DNA of 64,000 nucleotides from Hesseltinella vesiculosa (Eukaryota; Mucoromycota; Mucoromycetes; Mucorales; Cunninghamellaceae), in the NCBI GenBank assembly GCA_002104935.1, contig MCGT01000006.1, positions 806,001 to 870,000 on the forward strand, in the 5' to 3' direction. Under the pieces are notes generated by a model. It worked only from the letters and a program-made list of their open reading frames with translations, had not been told where the DNA came from and made no database searches. Positions 12,547 through 23,325 of this stretch are shown here, in pieces. Each line of letters begins with the position of its first letter. Positions within the stretch are counted from its first letter, which is position 1. The translations under genes were made by a program, and so were the position numbers.

Positions 12547-13254
12547 GACGATCAGGACAGCTCAAGAACAAGTAAAAAGTAAAAAAAAATATAGGAAGTG
12601 AGAAAATAAAAAAGTGGGGGAAGACAAATGGGATTTGGTCAGCAAAAAAAATGGCCAATGAAGGCTCCGTTCCTCGGTCACATGCTTTTTTCGGAATGGC
12701 CACCGCAACCCCTCGTTTTTTTTTTTTGCACCGCAAAAACACGAGAGGTACTTTCAAATGCTAGCCATGAAATGACATTCGACTATACTAGCTGCCGCCA
12801 TCTGAAGGATGACCATCATGACCAAGATATTTCAGTCCACCTTTCAGGGCAACCTATAAGGGGCAAAGCACACCTTTGCAGCTCCAACGTTGGAAGAGTT
12901 GGGCTACATTTTTCATACCTTCATGCACTTGCCTGGATTGGTATTTACAGGCCGACAGCTTTCGCTTCTCTGTCAAACATCGTGATCGTACCATGATCAT
13001 ACCAAGTATTGCCATGATGGAAATGGCTTATGCAAAAAAAAAATTGAAAACTTGCAGAGCTGCAGCTTGAGGAATAGGAGCTAAAAAAAAAAAAAAAAAG
13101 TCGCTGATCATGAACGACACTTTATGCAGAGCTCGCACCAGTCAAAATCCTCATCGTTTTTTAGAAAAAAAACTTCTACAACTAGTTTAAAAAAAAAGTT
13201 GTTTATGCAGCAAAAAGATACCATCCATTGGATGAAATCATATAAATGATAGAT
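12547..13254. other. Intergenic, no gene seen
   Basis: Between the PEX14 start and the tRNA. It has A and T runs (13082-13098 and others) and no recognisable coding sequence on either strand. Confidence 0.5.
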
Positions 13255-13325
13255 AGCTTGGCGTGGTTTCGATCCACGGACCTATGGGTTATGAGCCCAT
13301 CGCTCTGCCTCTGAGCTACCAAGCT
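13255..13325 (-). tRNA. Initiator tRNA-Met (CAT)
   Basis: A 71-nt intronless tRNA. The acceptor stem is AGCTTGG/CCAAGCT, the D stem GCTC/GAGC, the anticodon arm ATGGG-CTCATAA-CCCAT, and the T arm CGTGG-ATCGAAA-CCACG. Anticodon CAT reads AUG. Features of eukaryotic initiators are present: an A1:U72 end pair, three consecutive G:C pairs next to the anticodon loop, and ATCGAAA instead of TTC in the T loop. So this is the initiator rather than the elongator. It lies next to the transposon-derived palindrome. Confidence 0.95.
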
Positions 13326-13904
13326 AACATGTCTACAAAACCGCCTGGACATTGAAACTTTTCAGAGCAATATTTTTGAAAAAAAAATTGGTCAGAGAGT
13401 CGTTTTGTGTTGAAAAGCGCAATAGACAGACTTCCAGAAAGTCCTTGCGTACTTTGTTAAATCCATTTCTATTTTGATTCCGTTGGCAAATCGCGTTTTG
13501 AGAGTGACTTTTATTTTGTGACGATAGATACTGCAGGACAACTCCAAAACAGTTGGACAGGGACCAAATATGGCATAATCTCAACAGCCTATACGAATAT
13601 GTTATTGGTTGTCTAAAACAGTTTCTATCCTATCCACACCTTTTTTGGAGCGCTCATCAAAACTGATGGTCGCACCTTTAAAAGTACTGACGTCAGTTTT
13701 ACGATGTCGGGTCTTCAATATTTATTTTTTTGTCTTGTCGTTCAAAATTACTGTAAATGATGAAATAAGATGACCATCTAAATAAAACTGATAGCTCTTG
13801 ATTAAGTGATTGAAGTAGGCGCTCAACGTAGAGCGGCCGCGTGCTTTGCCACTGCACCAAGTTTTGTATGGCAGGGAGCCATCTGCAAAAAAGGAAATAC
13901 AAAA
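13326..13904. other. tRNA flank and edge of repeat
   Basis: Downstream sense of the tRNA is to the left. This stretch has short frames without recognisable domains. Its right part, from about 13840, merges into the decayed transposon copy. Confidence 0.4.
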
Positions 13905-14892
13905 CTTCCGCACAGTTGCTTTCTTTTTTTTTCAGGTCTGTCGTCTTTTCCCATGGGCGTCTAATCTACTGCTTTTTGTCTTTGTCATCTAACAACATGG
14001 AACTTGAAATGATCTGTGAAAAGGTACATGAAAAGACTCACGGTCGACTCATATCTCATTACTATTCACGAAGCCGCAACGACACCAGCCCAAACGCAAA
14101 GATGCACTCGAACCTTGGCTGAAGGCTGATGTCGACTTTGTGCATAACTGCGTCTTCTTTGACACGCCAAAGGCCTAACCTCATACTCTCCATCACATGG
14201 AAAACAGAGCATTGAGTCTATGCTTACAATTCAAACCCTAGGTCTACCTCGGTTTAGTCAACATGTTGCTTCAGGGAATCTTATTGTGCTGCTGCTGGTT
14301 TATTAGAAATCTATTTTCAACAATCAATAGGACGCCATGCATTGTTGTAATCACTAGACCCAGCTCTTGAAGCCCTGTCGAATGCCCTTGGAGCGAGACC
14401 TTGGAGACCAATGTTGAAGGAGGTGTGAAAAAAAATTGCTGGGCAGGTATTTTTATTGGCGGACCGCTTGATGGAGCTTTGACCAAGTGGCCAAGCTTAG
14501 ATTTGTAAAAACATCGACTTTTTGATCTAGGGGAGCCAACGACTTTTCTTTGAAACGGCAAATAGATGATATATTTTGTAGGTGACAGCCCAATTTTCAG
14601 AGCGATTGAATAACAATTGCAAACTTTCACCCATGACGACGGGTGAAAGGCGCATTTCCCGATTTGGAAGAAAAAGATCAATACAAAAAATGGCAGAGTG
14701 AGCGAATGACGAGAGGAAAAACGGAACGCAGGACTGTTCGACATAGAGGCAGGATGAATGAGAAAAATCAAAGTTTTACGAGGGTTTTTTAACGACTGGT
14801 TGGAGACATATAGCTAGGAAAGGCTGTGGGCTTGTAAGCGGAAGAAAGTGCAAAATAGGTTGGTCAGAGAGGTATGACAGACTTTCTGCGCT
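13905..14892. repeat. Left arm of a 2.4-kb imperfect palindrome (decayed transposon)
   Basis: This 988-bp arm matches the reverse complement of 15307-16290 over almost its whole length, very closely between about 14180 and 14570 and again at 14720-14880. The outer part has drifted more. A frame reading on the plus strand around 14100-14165 resembles the segment before the first catalytic Asp of Tc1/mariner transposases (VDFVHNCVFFD), followed by a stop. The arm is therefore a relic rather than a working gene. Confidence 0.85.
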
Positions 14893-15306
14893 ATCTTGGT
14901 GTGGCTCTGGTTTCGCAAAAGCATGACGTTATTGGCAAAGACATTATCACCGACCCTGCCGACACGGATGTATATCTGCTTTGCGATTGCCCCTCTTGAT
15001 TTGTCTTTAAGATCGTCATGGCCTTGTCGTTGATGAGCTGCGCACCTTTTGGTGTCAAAGACGCAGATGTTCCTGTCTTTTGCTCGAAGATAAAGTACAT
15101 GTGCCATGTCAACACGCTAGTTTCCATCGCAAAAGATTGCCGACAGACAATGACACCTGTGTAAATTAAAAAAAAAAAAAAAACAGGACGATCTCAACCC
15201 ACCTGTTTTTTTCCCCTCAGCAGTGATGATATCATTAACAGACACTATGCCATTGTTCATGATGGCAACCACATGGTCATTCACTCCCATTTGTCAAACA
15301 TTGCTT
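14893..15306. other. Spacer of the palindrome
   Basis: A 414-bp single-copy spacer between the arms. Two overlapping minus-strand frames (ending near 14814 and 14891) look like one broken frame, but no family could be named. A 17-nt A run lies at 15167-15183. Confidence 0.5.
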
Positions 15307-16290
15307 GCGCAGAAACTCTGACATACCTCTCTGACCAACCTATTTTGCACTTTCTTCCGCTTACAAGCCCACAGCCTTTCCTAGCTATATGTCTCCAACC
15401 AGTCGTTAAAAAACCCTCGTAAAACTTTGATTTTTCTCATTCATCCTGCCTCTATGTCGAACAGTCCTGCGTTCCGTTTTACCTCTCGTCATTCGCTCAT
15501 TCTGCCATTTTTTGTCTTGACCTTTTTCTTCCAAATCGGGAAATGCCCTTTCACCCGTCGTCATGGGGTGAAAGAAAGCTTGCAATTGTCATTCAATCGT
15601 TCTGAAAATCAGGCTGTCACCTACAGAATATATATTCTACTGGTGGCTTCAAAGAAAAGTCGTTGGCTCCCCTAGATCAAAAAGTCGATGTTTTTACAAT
15701 TCTAAGCTTGGCCACTTGGTCAAAGCTCCATCAAGCGGTACGCCAATAAAAATACCTGCCCAGCAATTTTATTCTTCTTCTTTTTCTCACACCTCCTTCA
15801 ACATTGGTCTCCAAGGTCTCGCTCCAAGGGCATTCGACAGGGATTCAAGAGCTGGGTCTAGTGATTACAACAATGCATGGCGTCCTATTGATTGTTGAAA
15901 ATAGATTTTTAATAAACCAGCAGCAGCACAATAAGATTCCCTGAAGCAACATGTTGACTAAACCGAGGTAGACCTAGGGTTTGAATTGTAAGCATAGACT
16001 CAATGCTCTGTTTTCCATGTGATGGAGAGTAGTAGGTTATACCATTCGTGTGTCTTCCTTGACACAGTTATGCACAAAGTCGACACTGCATCTTTGTCGT
16101 TTGGCGATGGCGTCCTTGCGGCTTCGTGAAAAGTAAAAGAGATATGACTCGTGAGTGAGGCTTTTCATGTACCTTTCACAGCATGTTGGAAGTGGTTGGC
16201 GGTTGGATGACAAAGACAAAAAAGCAGTAGATTAGGAGCCCATGGGAAAAGACCCAGAATAAAAAAGAAAAAAGCAAGAACTGTGCGGAA
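15307..16290. repeat. Right arm of the palindrome
   Basis: Inverted partner of 13905-14892. A copy of this unit in single form is found at about 39836-40215. The minus-strand frame at 16219-16037 contains RCSVDFVHNCVKEDTRMV, the same transposase-like segment as in the left arm, again ending at a stop. Confidence 0.85.
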
Positions 16291-16809
16291 ATTGAATATG
16301 GGACTCCCTTCGTCATAAAAAAGAAAGAAAAACGCAATCACTGCACAGCAATTTTGGGTGATCTGATCGATGTGCAATTATGCAAAAGTATCCAAACCAA
16401 TGAATGATGATGATACTGAAAAATCCACGTCGATTGAAGAAGATCGCTCAGCCAACTCTTGTTCACTTTCCTTTTGACATCTCAGATCCACCCGCTAAAA
16501 AAATGAAAAAATCGGCCATTTTCATCAGGGAACCCCCCAGCGCAAAAATTGATCAAAATAAATTCACCCAAAAATTTGCATACCAGTGGAAAACCTTGAG
16601 AAATGGCTATGTAGATGATTGCTGCTGTATATTGCACTGTATAGCCTGGGATGATCATTGGTCCTTACCACAACAGCAATATTTTCCTCAACGACTCTAC
16701 TTGTCTTGATTTTGATTGGACCGTACTTCCTCAATAAGGCTCTTTTTTTTTTAGGGTCTTCGACTTTGATTGATGTTCTTTCCATGTTTGCGTCAACCGT
16801 GGTTGGCAT
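16025..16809 (-). pseudogene. Decayed Tc1/mariner (IS630-type) transposase copy
   Basis: On the minus strand a frame starting at 16809 reads a basic N-terminus (KVEDPKKKRALLRKYG) resembling the helix-turn-helix lead-in of fungal Tc1-like transposases. It breaks down near 16564. A second fragment at 16219-16037 resembles the region around the first catalytic Asp. Between them the plus strand carries the conserved module shared with 39.6-39.9 kb and 60.9-61.2 kb. Frames are interrupted several times, so no functional product is expected. The family assignment rests on short motifs and on comparison with the better copy at 60.2-60.7 kb. Confidence 0.55.
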
Positions 16810-17335
16810 TGCAAGTTAAACACTTGATACCTTTGACAAGGGTACCTGGAGCATTTCTCGGTGCATCATCGATGGCTTGAAATTGTGCAAGGGCTACTCC
16901 ACTCTCAGGTTTTCAGTATTGGCCATTTAAGATTTTAATTGGCCAGAATTATTAACACCACTGATGTCGTTCCAAAAGCGACTTTTGAATGTTTGCCGAA
17001 AACACGGTGTATGCTTGCTCATGCGTTTGAGGTCATGTCTGAAACAGGTCGCCGCTCCACAGGTGCAATCAATACAGTAAAAAGAAGGGGAAAAAAGACA
17101 CTGCTAAATTGGGGGCGCAGAAAAAATGAAGCAGCCACGCCAGCTAATTTTTCTCAAAATCGGACCCCACAAGTTTCTGCAAATGCGATTAGTTTCTTTT
17201 TTCATAAAAAAAAACAGCCGCGCAGCATATTAAAACAAAAATGCATGTATTTCTTTATTGAGATTTTCTCTCACTTCAATTAGCTACGAGAGAAAAGAGA
17301 AGGGAAGAAAAAGAAAAGGGGGGAGAGGAAGCCGT
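16810..17335. other. Repeat-derived flank upstream of RPL3 3' end
   Basis: Sequence around 16905-17000 resembles 59885-60000 (shared motifs TTGGCCAT, ATTAACA, GATG and TTCCAAAAGC), so it belongs to the same dispersed element family. From about 17275 the probable RPL3 3' UTR begins. Confidence 0.5.
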
Positions 17336-18684
17336 TTAAAGATCCTTCTTGAGGGTACCCATGAATTGATGCTTTTCGGCGGGAGTTTGGAAGCGACCGT
17401 GACCGAACTTGGAGGAAGTATCGATGAACTTGAGGCTGACCTTTTCCAAAGCAGAACGCTTGGTGTGGACTTGGAGGGACTTGCGGAAGGTGAGGACACG
17501 CTTGCGGGAACCAGCAACACCACCCTTGACCATGAGGAAGTCTTCGGTGACGGAACCATAGTGGGGGAAGCCACCCATGGGGGTGATGGTCTTGTCGGTG
17601 ATGTCGAATTCGGTACAGCCGGACTTGGGGTTGCTACCGTTGTCGATACGGTAGATCTTCTTGTTGAGTTCAGTACGACGGTGGTAACCACGTTGACCGG
17701 CACGGGGAACGGAGTACATGACACGGCTAGGATGCCAGGCACCAATACAGGCAACCTTGCGGAGACCACGGTGAGTCTTGCGAGGAAGCTTCTTGGTACC
17801 CCAACGGTGGGTGACACCTTCGAAACCGTGACCCTTGGTGGTACCGATGACATCGATCATTTCATCTTGTTCAAAGACGGCAGAGATGGTAACTTCCTTT
17901 TCAAAGTGTTCACGGGCATAGTCAACCTTGGCAGCAACATCACCACCGTTCAATTGGATTTCCATGATGTGGGCCTTCTTTTGACCGATGTGGGCCTTGC
18001 CAACTTGGGTGTGGGCAATGACACGGACAACGGAACAGTACTTCTTGATGCGTTCCAATTCACGAGTAACGTCCTTGGCACCTTCAGCATACTTCTTGGC
18101 GTATTGGGTGAAGGCCTTCTTCTTGGAGCGGTACCAGTTCTTGTAGAAGCGACGCTTGGCTTCTTCGGACAAGTGTTCGGCCCAGACGGTGGTCAAAGCA
18201 CGGAGACCGCGAGGAGTGGCGACGTAACCAACAACACCAACGATGACCATGGGAGGGGTTTCGATGATGGTGACGGCTTCGACGATTTCCTTCTTGTTCA
18301 TCTTGGAGCCAGGACGTTCCAAGTCACGGACAATGTGGGTCATACCAGCCTTGTAACCCATAAAGGCAGTCAAGTGGACGGGCTTCTTGGCATCATCCTT
18401 GGGGAAGGCCTTGACACGACCACGGTGGGAGCGTGTGCGCTTACGAGGGGAGAAACCCAAGTGACCATGGCGAGGAGCTTCGTACTTACGGTGAGACTAA
18501 TTGTCATGATCAAAGAAGAAAAAAAAGATCAGTCCATCATGTCAAGATCGGTTCGCTTGATCCATCCATCCATCCATCCTTTTTTTTTATCCAGCCTGTT
18601 TGCATCACCCCATCTTTTATGTAAACATGTCTCCCATTCTTTTTCTTTTTTTTTTCCTAGTCCAAGCATCGACAAACTTACCAT
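17336..18684 (-). CDS. RPL3: 60S ribosomal protein L3 (uL3)
   Basis: Two exons. Exon 1 is just the ATG at 18684-18682, followed directly by a GTAAGT donor. Exon 2 is 18496-17336. The product has 387 residues, exactly the yeast Rpl3 length. It begins [16 protein letters not shown]. It contains the conserved [28 protein letters not shown] and [14 protein letters not shown] blocks around the peptidyl transferase-facing histidine loop. uL3 is needed early in 60S assembly. The 185-bp intron carries an ATCC repeat. Separation of the start codon from the rest is common in ribosomal protein genes. Confidence 0.97.
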
Positions 18685-19651
18685 CACGAAGATATAAAAA
18701 AATAAAGAGGAAGAAAAAAGAAGAGGAGGGGAAAAAAAAAATTGGTGGCATCAAAAAGCAAAAAAAAAAAAAATTCAGACAGCGACTGCCGGTGCACCTG
18801 ATTGGGCCGACGATTCTTAGGGGAAAGCCTGCTGCTTTTTGCTTTCCTTGCTCTGCCTGGCCATGACCAAGCGTTTGTCAGTTAGATAGGATGGTGCCTA
18901 CCCTGCAGCTTTGAGGAGGGAACTTGTCTATGGCCCACCCTGGTTTAAAAGTTTGGCTGCCCCTTTTTTTTTTTCAGTGTTTCGCTGGTTTTTTTTTTTC
19001 TTTTTTTTTATGTTCAAAAAAAATTGCAACTGCATCGAAAATCGTTTCGCCCTAAATTTGGCATACATGTTCAAAAGGATGAGGTATATTCAAATTGAAA
19101 GCAGAGGCCTCTCAGACCTCGTGGCCATGAGCTAGAGTTATGCAAAAGTGAAGCAACATCAGCCTGGCTAGGCACATATTTGAGAAGACCCCAGGCCAAG
19201 AGCAGTCCGCTCCCGACCCCTGGCGCCCTCATGATTCAACCCTTTATGTTGTTCCATCCCAAGGTATCATGGCTATGATGCTGGGTGATCAGGAATAGGA
19301 AAGTGAGTGACGAAGAAAGCCAATCTTGCTAATGCGGACGCTTGGTCTTAACATGAAGAATGAATTGACTCCCAGTTTATCACCAAGCCGTCTTCTTCGA
19401 TCCCCTCTACTTGTCACTGTTGTAAACATATGGCACCTATAGTCATTTACTAATGGGAAAAAAAAAGGCAGCAAGGAGACGGCGTTGTGTAGGTAGATTT
19501 TTTTTTTTTTTTGCAGTAACAATCCAGGAGCCAATCAGCAGAGCTGAAACATTTTAGGCAGCCCCTTTCCCGATTGAACGGTTTGCCGTTTCTTTTTTTT
19601 TTTTTCTTCTTCTTGTTTCTTCTCCCATCGATATTACTATCGTCTATCATC
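18685..19651. other. Divergent promoter region RPL3/VMA10
   Basis: About 970 bp between two divergently transcribed genes whose first coding exons are both only an ATG. Poly(A)/poly(T) tracts occur at 18730-18775, 18963-19012, 19500-19512 and 19593-19604. No coding sequence was recognised. Confidence 0.5.
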
Positions 19652-20289
19652 ATGGTACGTTTGTCTTCCGTGTCGGCTTGCTCTTGTTAGCTTGAATGCA
19701 AGGTCATCTTGCAGCCCATCCACCATCACCCACTTGTTTCCCATTGACCCGGATACAATGTTATTGTTGTCTCATCTCTTTTTATGTTTTTCGGTTTTTT
19801 TTCTAGGCTACTTCAAGTTCTCAAGGTATTAACACTCTTCTCGAAGCTGAACGGGAAGCTGCCAAGATTGTCCAGAAGGCTAAGCAACGTAAGCTCACTG
19901 TTATTTCTTCATGGTCATGACGCGGTCCTTGGCTCACACTTTTTTTCTTTTTTTTGCTCTAGACCGCATTCAGCGTTTAAAGGATGCTCGATCGGAAGCT
20001 GCCAAGGAAATTGAGCAACTCAAGAGTGAAAAGAATGCCGAATTCCAAAACTTTGTAGCTCAAGTAAGTGTTGTTTTTTGATAGAGGCGTTCTCTGACCA
20101 AGCGCCGTTGCTTTGTAGCACTCTGGTGAATCGGATCAAAGCTTAACCAAGGTGGACAAGGAAACCGAGGAAAAGATCGAAGAAATCCGTGCTGCCTACG
20201 CCAAGAACAAGGACAATGCTGTCGAAAAGTTACTGGAAGCCGTCACCATGGTCGATGTCACGCCTCATATCAATGCCACCAAGGTTTAA
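19652..20289 (+). CDS. VMA10: V-type ATPase subunit G
   Basis: Four exons: 19652-19654 (ATG only), 19807-19888, 19963-20063, 20119-20289; 118 residues. It reads GINTLLEAEREAAKIVQKAKQ, then RIQRLKDARSEAAKEIEQ, the conserved N-terminal helix of subunit G. The C-terminus is NAVEKLLEAVTMVDVTPHIN. Subunit G pairs with subunit E in the peripheral stalk of the vacuolar proton pump. Length and order fit the family (114-118 residues). As in RPL3, the start codon is alone in the first exon, here followed by GTACGT and a 152-bp intron. Confidence 0.95.
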
Positions 20290-20513
20290 AAAAAGCCCTA
20301 TTCCCCTCTTTTCCTCTCTTTTGGCGCTGCTGTGGTTTGGAATAAACGAATATTTTTTTATTGTTTTTCTTTTTTGCATGGAATCATGTTTGGGTCATAT
20401 TAATGCAATGGACAATCATACAGATGGAAAGATATTGGGAAAATGACATAAAAAAAGCTGGGAAACATAACATGGTACATAAAAAAGAGAGCATAATCGT
20501 GACGAAAAAAAAA
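20290..20513. other. Convergent 3' flanks
   Basis: Short space between the VMA10 stop and the stop of the coiled-coil gene on the other strand; T/A-rich, likely poly(A) sites for both. Confidence 0.5.
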
Positions 20514-21359
20514 TTAGAGATCCAAGTCATCAGGACCCTTGAGTAAACTAATAGCATAGGAAGCAGATACAACACTTAGGAATCGACACCATTCCCAAGC
20601 AGAGTGACCGGCGTTCTTTTCACAAAGTGCCTGCGATGGATGAACTCGTTGCCGATTGGAAACATGGGAATATTGCTTTGAGGTTGGTGGGGCTGGCTGG
20701 TCTCGTGGATAATCGAGAAGGAAAGCCAGGTCGTCCAATAATTGCTGGTCGTCCTCGTCGCCGGGCAAGGCTTCCAGTTGCTCCAGGTAGGCCATGGTGA
20801 CCTCGAGATTATCGGGGCAGTATGGTTTTTCTTCGTCGGAGAAAGCTGTGCAATCGGTGGCGGCATCGCTGCATTGGCTGCTGGCATAGCTTGCAGGGCC
20901 GGTGCTGAAGATCGAGGAAACATAGGACATGGACGACTCACGGGACATCACAGATCCCCGTTTGGCTTGGCGACTGAGTCGGCTGTCGTTTTCAATACTG
21001 GTCCACAGTGGAGGCGAGAGTGGCCGAGGTTCTGGCGACGGAGCGGTCTGGGTCATGTGACGATCAGGCGGGGCCCTAGACAATGGGCCCTTGGTCATGT
21101 TGCATTGCATGGCACTAAGCATGGTCTGGTATTGCTTCAACTGCCATTCTAACAGATTCATCCGGTGGTTCTGGCTGGCAAGGTCGAGCTGTGTTAATTG
21201 TTGAACTTGGTCTTTGGTCGTGGACAGATGCGTTTGTATCTCGCCCATGTAGCGCTTTAAGAACTGGAATTCTTCGTCAACCTCGGACAATTGATCCTCC
21301 AGCATGCGTCGGCGGAGGCGTGTGGTGGCTTGATCGATCAAATGTGCGTTCCTGGGCAT
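20514..21359 (-). CDS. Uncharacterised coiled-coil protein
   Basis: Single-exon frame of 281 residues. Residues about 1-85 are predicted coiled coil with regular Leu/Ile spacing (MLEDQLSEVDEEFQFLKRYM, then TTKDQVQQLTQLDL). The middle is Ser/Pro-rich with basic patches (RLSRQAKRGSVMSRESSMS) that look like kinase sites. Residues about 185-225 are acidic with a leucine-rich helix (EVTMAYLEQLEALPGDEDDQQLLDDLAFLL), which could be a short interaction motif. I do not recognise a family. It is convergent with VMA10. The long promoter region beyond it suggests it is a real gene, but expression support is needed. Confidence 0.7.
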   Translation of the reverse strand: MPRNAHLIDQATTRLRRRMLEDQLSEVDEEFQFLKRYMGEIQTHLSTTKDQVQQLTQLDLASQNHRMNLLEWQLKQYQTMLSAMQCNMTKGPLSRAPPDRHMTQTAPSPEPRPLSPPLWTSIENDSRLSRQAKRGSVMSRESSMSYVSSIFSTGPASYASSQCSDAATDCTAFSDEEKPYCPDNLEVTMAYLEQLEALPGDEDDQQLLDDLAFLLDYPRDQPAPPTSKQYSHVSNRQRVHPSQALCEKNAGHSAWEWCRFLSVVSASYAISLLKGPDDLDL

Positions 21360-23325
21360 GGTTAAAGTAGAGAAAATAAAACGTAAGAGAGCCCGAGCCG
21401 CCTGATGAAGATAAGAAAATTTGGAGGGGAGAAGAAAAAAGGTAGAAAAAAAAAAAAGAGGTTAAAAAGAAAGAGGAAAAAAGAAAGAGGAAAAAAAAAC
21501 AATGAAGGTGTAGCAAAAAGACGTTGCCACCCCAACCAAAAGAACTATTTCCCCTTTATCCCCAACCAATTCTTATAGAAAGATGTTGGATCAAAAGGGC
21601 ATGTTTGTATTCCCCTTTTTCCCATTTCAAAAAGACAATAAAAAAGAAAAAAATTCAGGGGAACCTCCCTATTGTCATGCCGATCCCCTCTTTCCACCAA
21701 ACACGTTACACGAACTGCTTGTCAAAAAGAAGAAAAAAAAGTTTGTGAATCATTGGCAAAGAACCGTAGGTGCCTTTTTTATTCATTGACCATGTGGACC
21801 TGCCTAATTTTCTTACTTGCCCACGTTGATCTGTGGTCCATGGTCAAAGCAAACTAAATAAAAACGAGGAACCAATTGGACGTCAGGGAGTCCCCTCCGT
21901 CACTTGGCCTGGGAAAAAAAGCGCCAGCTCCTGCTGAATTTAATAAAAATCTTTTTTTCTTTATTGACAAGCTGCAAAAAAAGAGGAAGCCATTTTAAGA
22001 TCTTCCTCTTTTCTTTGACTTGTCTCTGTGATTTGTTCATGCAGGGTGGGGGTTTCCCCTGAAAAATTGCCCAAGCAAAAATTGCCTGCCAAACTTTTTT
22101 TTTGGTGACAACAAGAGGCCCTTTCCTAATTAGGAGATTGCTAAATGGTTGCGTCAGTGAACTCCCCATGGCTCAGCTCCACGCATTTTTTTTTCAAGGT
22201 CACCCAGCATTTTCCGCGGAAACCCTATGCTACCCAGCAGCCCACGATTCCCACCCCACTTTTTCCCATTAAAGACGTCCACTGCGTCTCTTTGTCAAGA
22301 AAAGGATGGTTCTCGGTCCCTCGCTTTGTGAAAACACAACCATGTCGGGCTTTGTTTTTTCGTTTGGCAGAAAAAAAAAAAAAAAAACAAACAAACTCAT
22401 CCAATGCTTATTAGTGTCAGTGCGTCACGCAATCCTTGGTGCCAATGGAAAGATGTCTATTTTTTTTTTTTTATAAAAAGAGCAAGGCATCATGTGTGGC
22501 GGGGGGCGGTGAGCCAATTTTGGACATTGTGTCAACCCAATGCCGTTTGGGTTGGGCACTTTGGCTTTATCGTAAAAGGATCATGCCCGTGTTGTTTTTT
22601 AATTTTGCACATTCAAAGGTAGACCATTGTGGTTTAAGGATTGGATCAATTTACGATTAGACGAGTTATGTTCAGGGGGTCAGCATCTGAATAAAAGAAG
22701 GGGTCTAGATTAAGGGAAGAAATAGTAAATGAAGACACAGTTTTTTCTTCACATTCGAATCAAAACGGGGACTGGAATGACCGTTGAACATTGGCTATTC
22801 ATTTTCTTTTTTCTTGCTGCAGCTGTCAAAGTGACAGGCTTCCATATTTAGACACCCACCTTAGGGCAGCTTTCCCCTTGATTTTTTCACGAGAGGCAAT
22901 AAAATGCCAGCAAAAAAGAGCTGCTAGTTACTGAAGGCAATAGCCAATGATTTTCCATTTTTTTATATTTAAAATAAAAAGAAGGGGGTGTCCAAAAAAA
23001 AACCAGCGATCTTGACTCCCGTTTAATTTTGGCGGGAAAATTCAGCTTTCGATAGATCTCAAATGAGGATTCGCCGTTTTTTTTTGTGAAGAATGCCCCA
23101 AATTCGACTTGTTTGATTGTTTCTGGGGTCCAGTTGCGCGCGTGACAAAAAAAAAAAAAAAAGCATGTCGTTGTGTGTGAGCTTGGTGTTGTTCTTTGTT
23201 TGTCTTTTTTTGGGAAGCTGTGAAACTTTTTTTCATTTTCTTCTTTTTGTTATCTCTTTCTTTTTTTCTTCTTTTATTAGTCACTACCATATCCATCTCT
23301 CTCTCTCTTACATTTTTATAGAACG
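21360..23325. other. Long divergent intergenic region
   Basis: Nearly 2 kb between the coiled-coil gene and the zinc-cluster regulator, both transcribed outward. It is rich in purine and T tracts (21420-21500, 22360-22390, 22456-22473). Short frames have no recognisable domain. A CT-rich stretch (23286-23310) precedes the regulator ATG and is probably its transcription start region. Confidence 0.5.

Noticed and set aside
14814..15127. Gene in the spacer of the palindrome
   Set aside because: Two overlapping frames suggest a broken frame, but no family could be recognised and no splice signals join them, so it is described only as a spacer.
18497..18681. Possible C/D box snoRNA in the RPL3 intron
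   Set aside because: A GTGATGC and a CTGA flanked by AAAAGAT/ATCTTTT look promising, but the C box is imperfect and the C'-like box lies only two nucleotides from the D box, leaving no guide. ATCC repeats fill the middle.
17258..18697. Long plus-strand open frame opposite RPL3
   Set aside because: A 479-codon frame antisense to RPL3. It is the shadow of strong codon bias in a highly expressed gene and has no recognisable domain.
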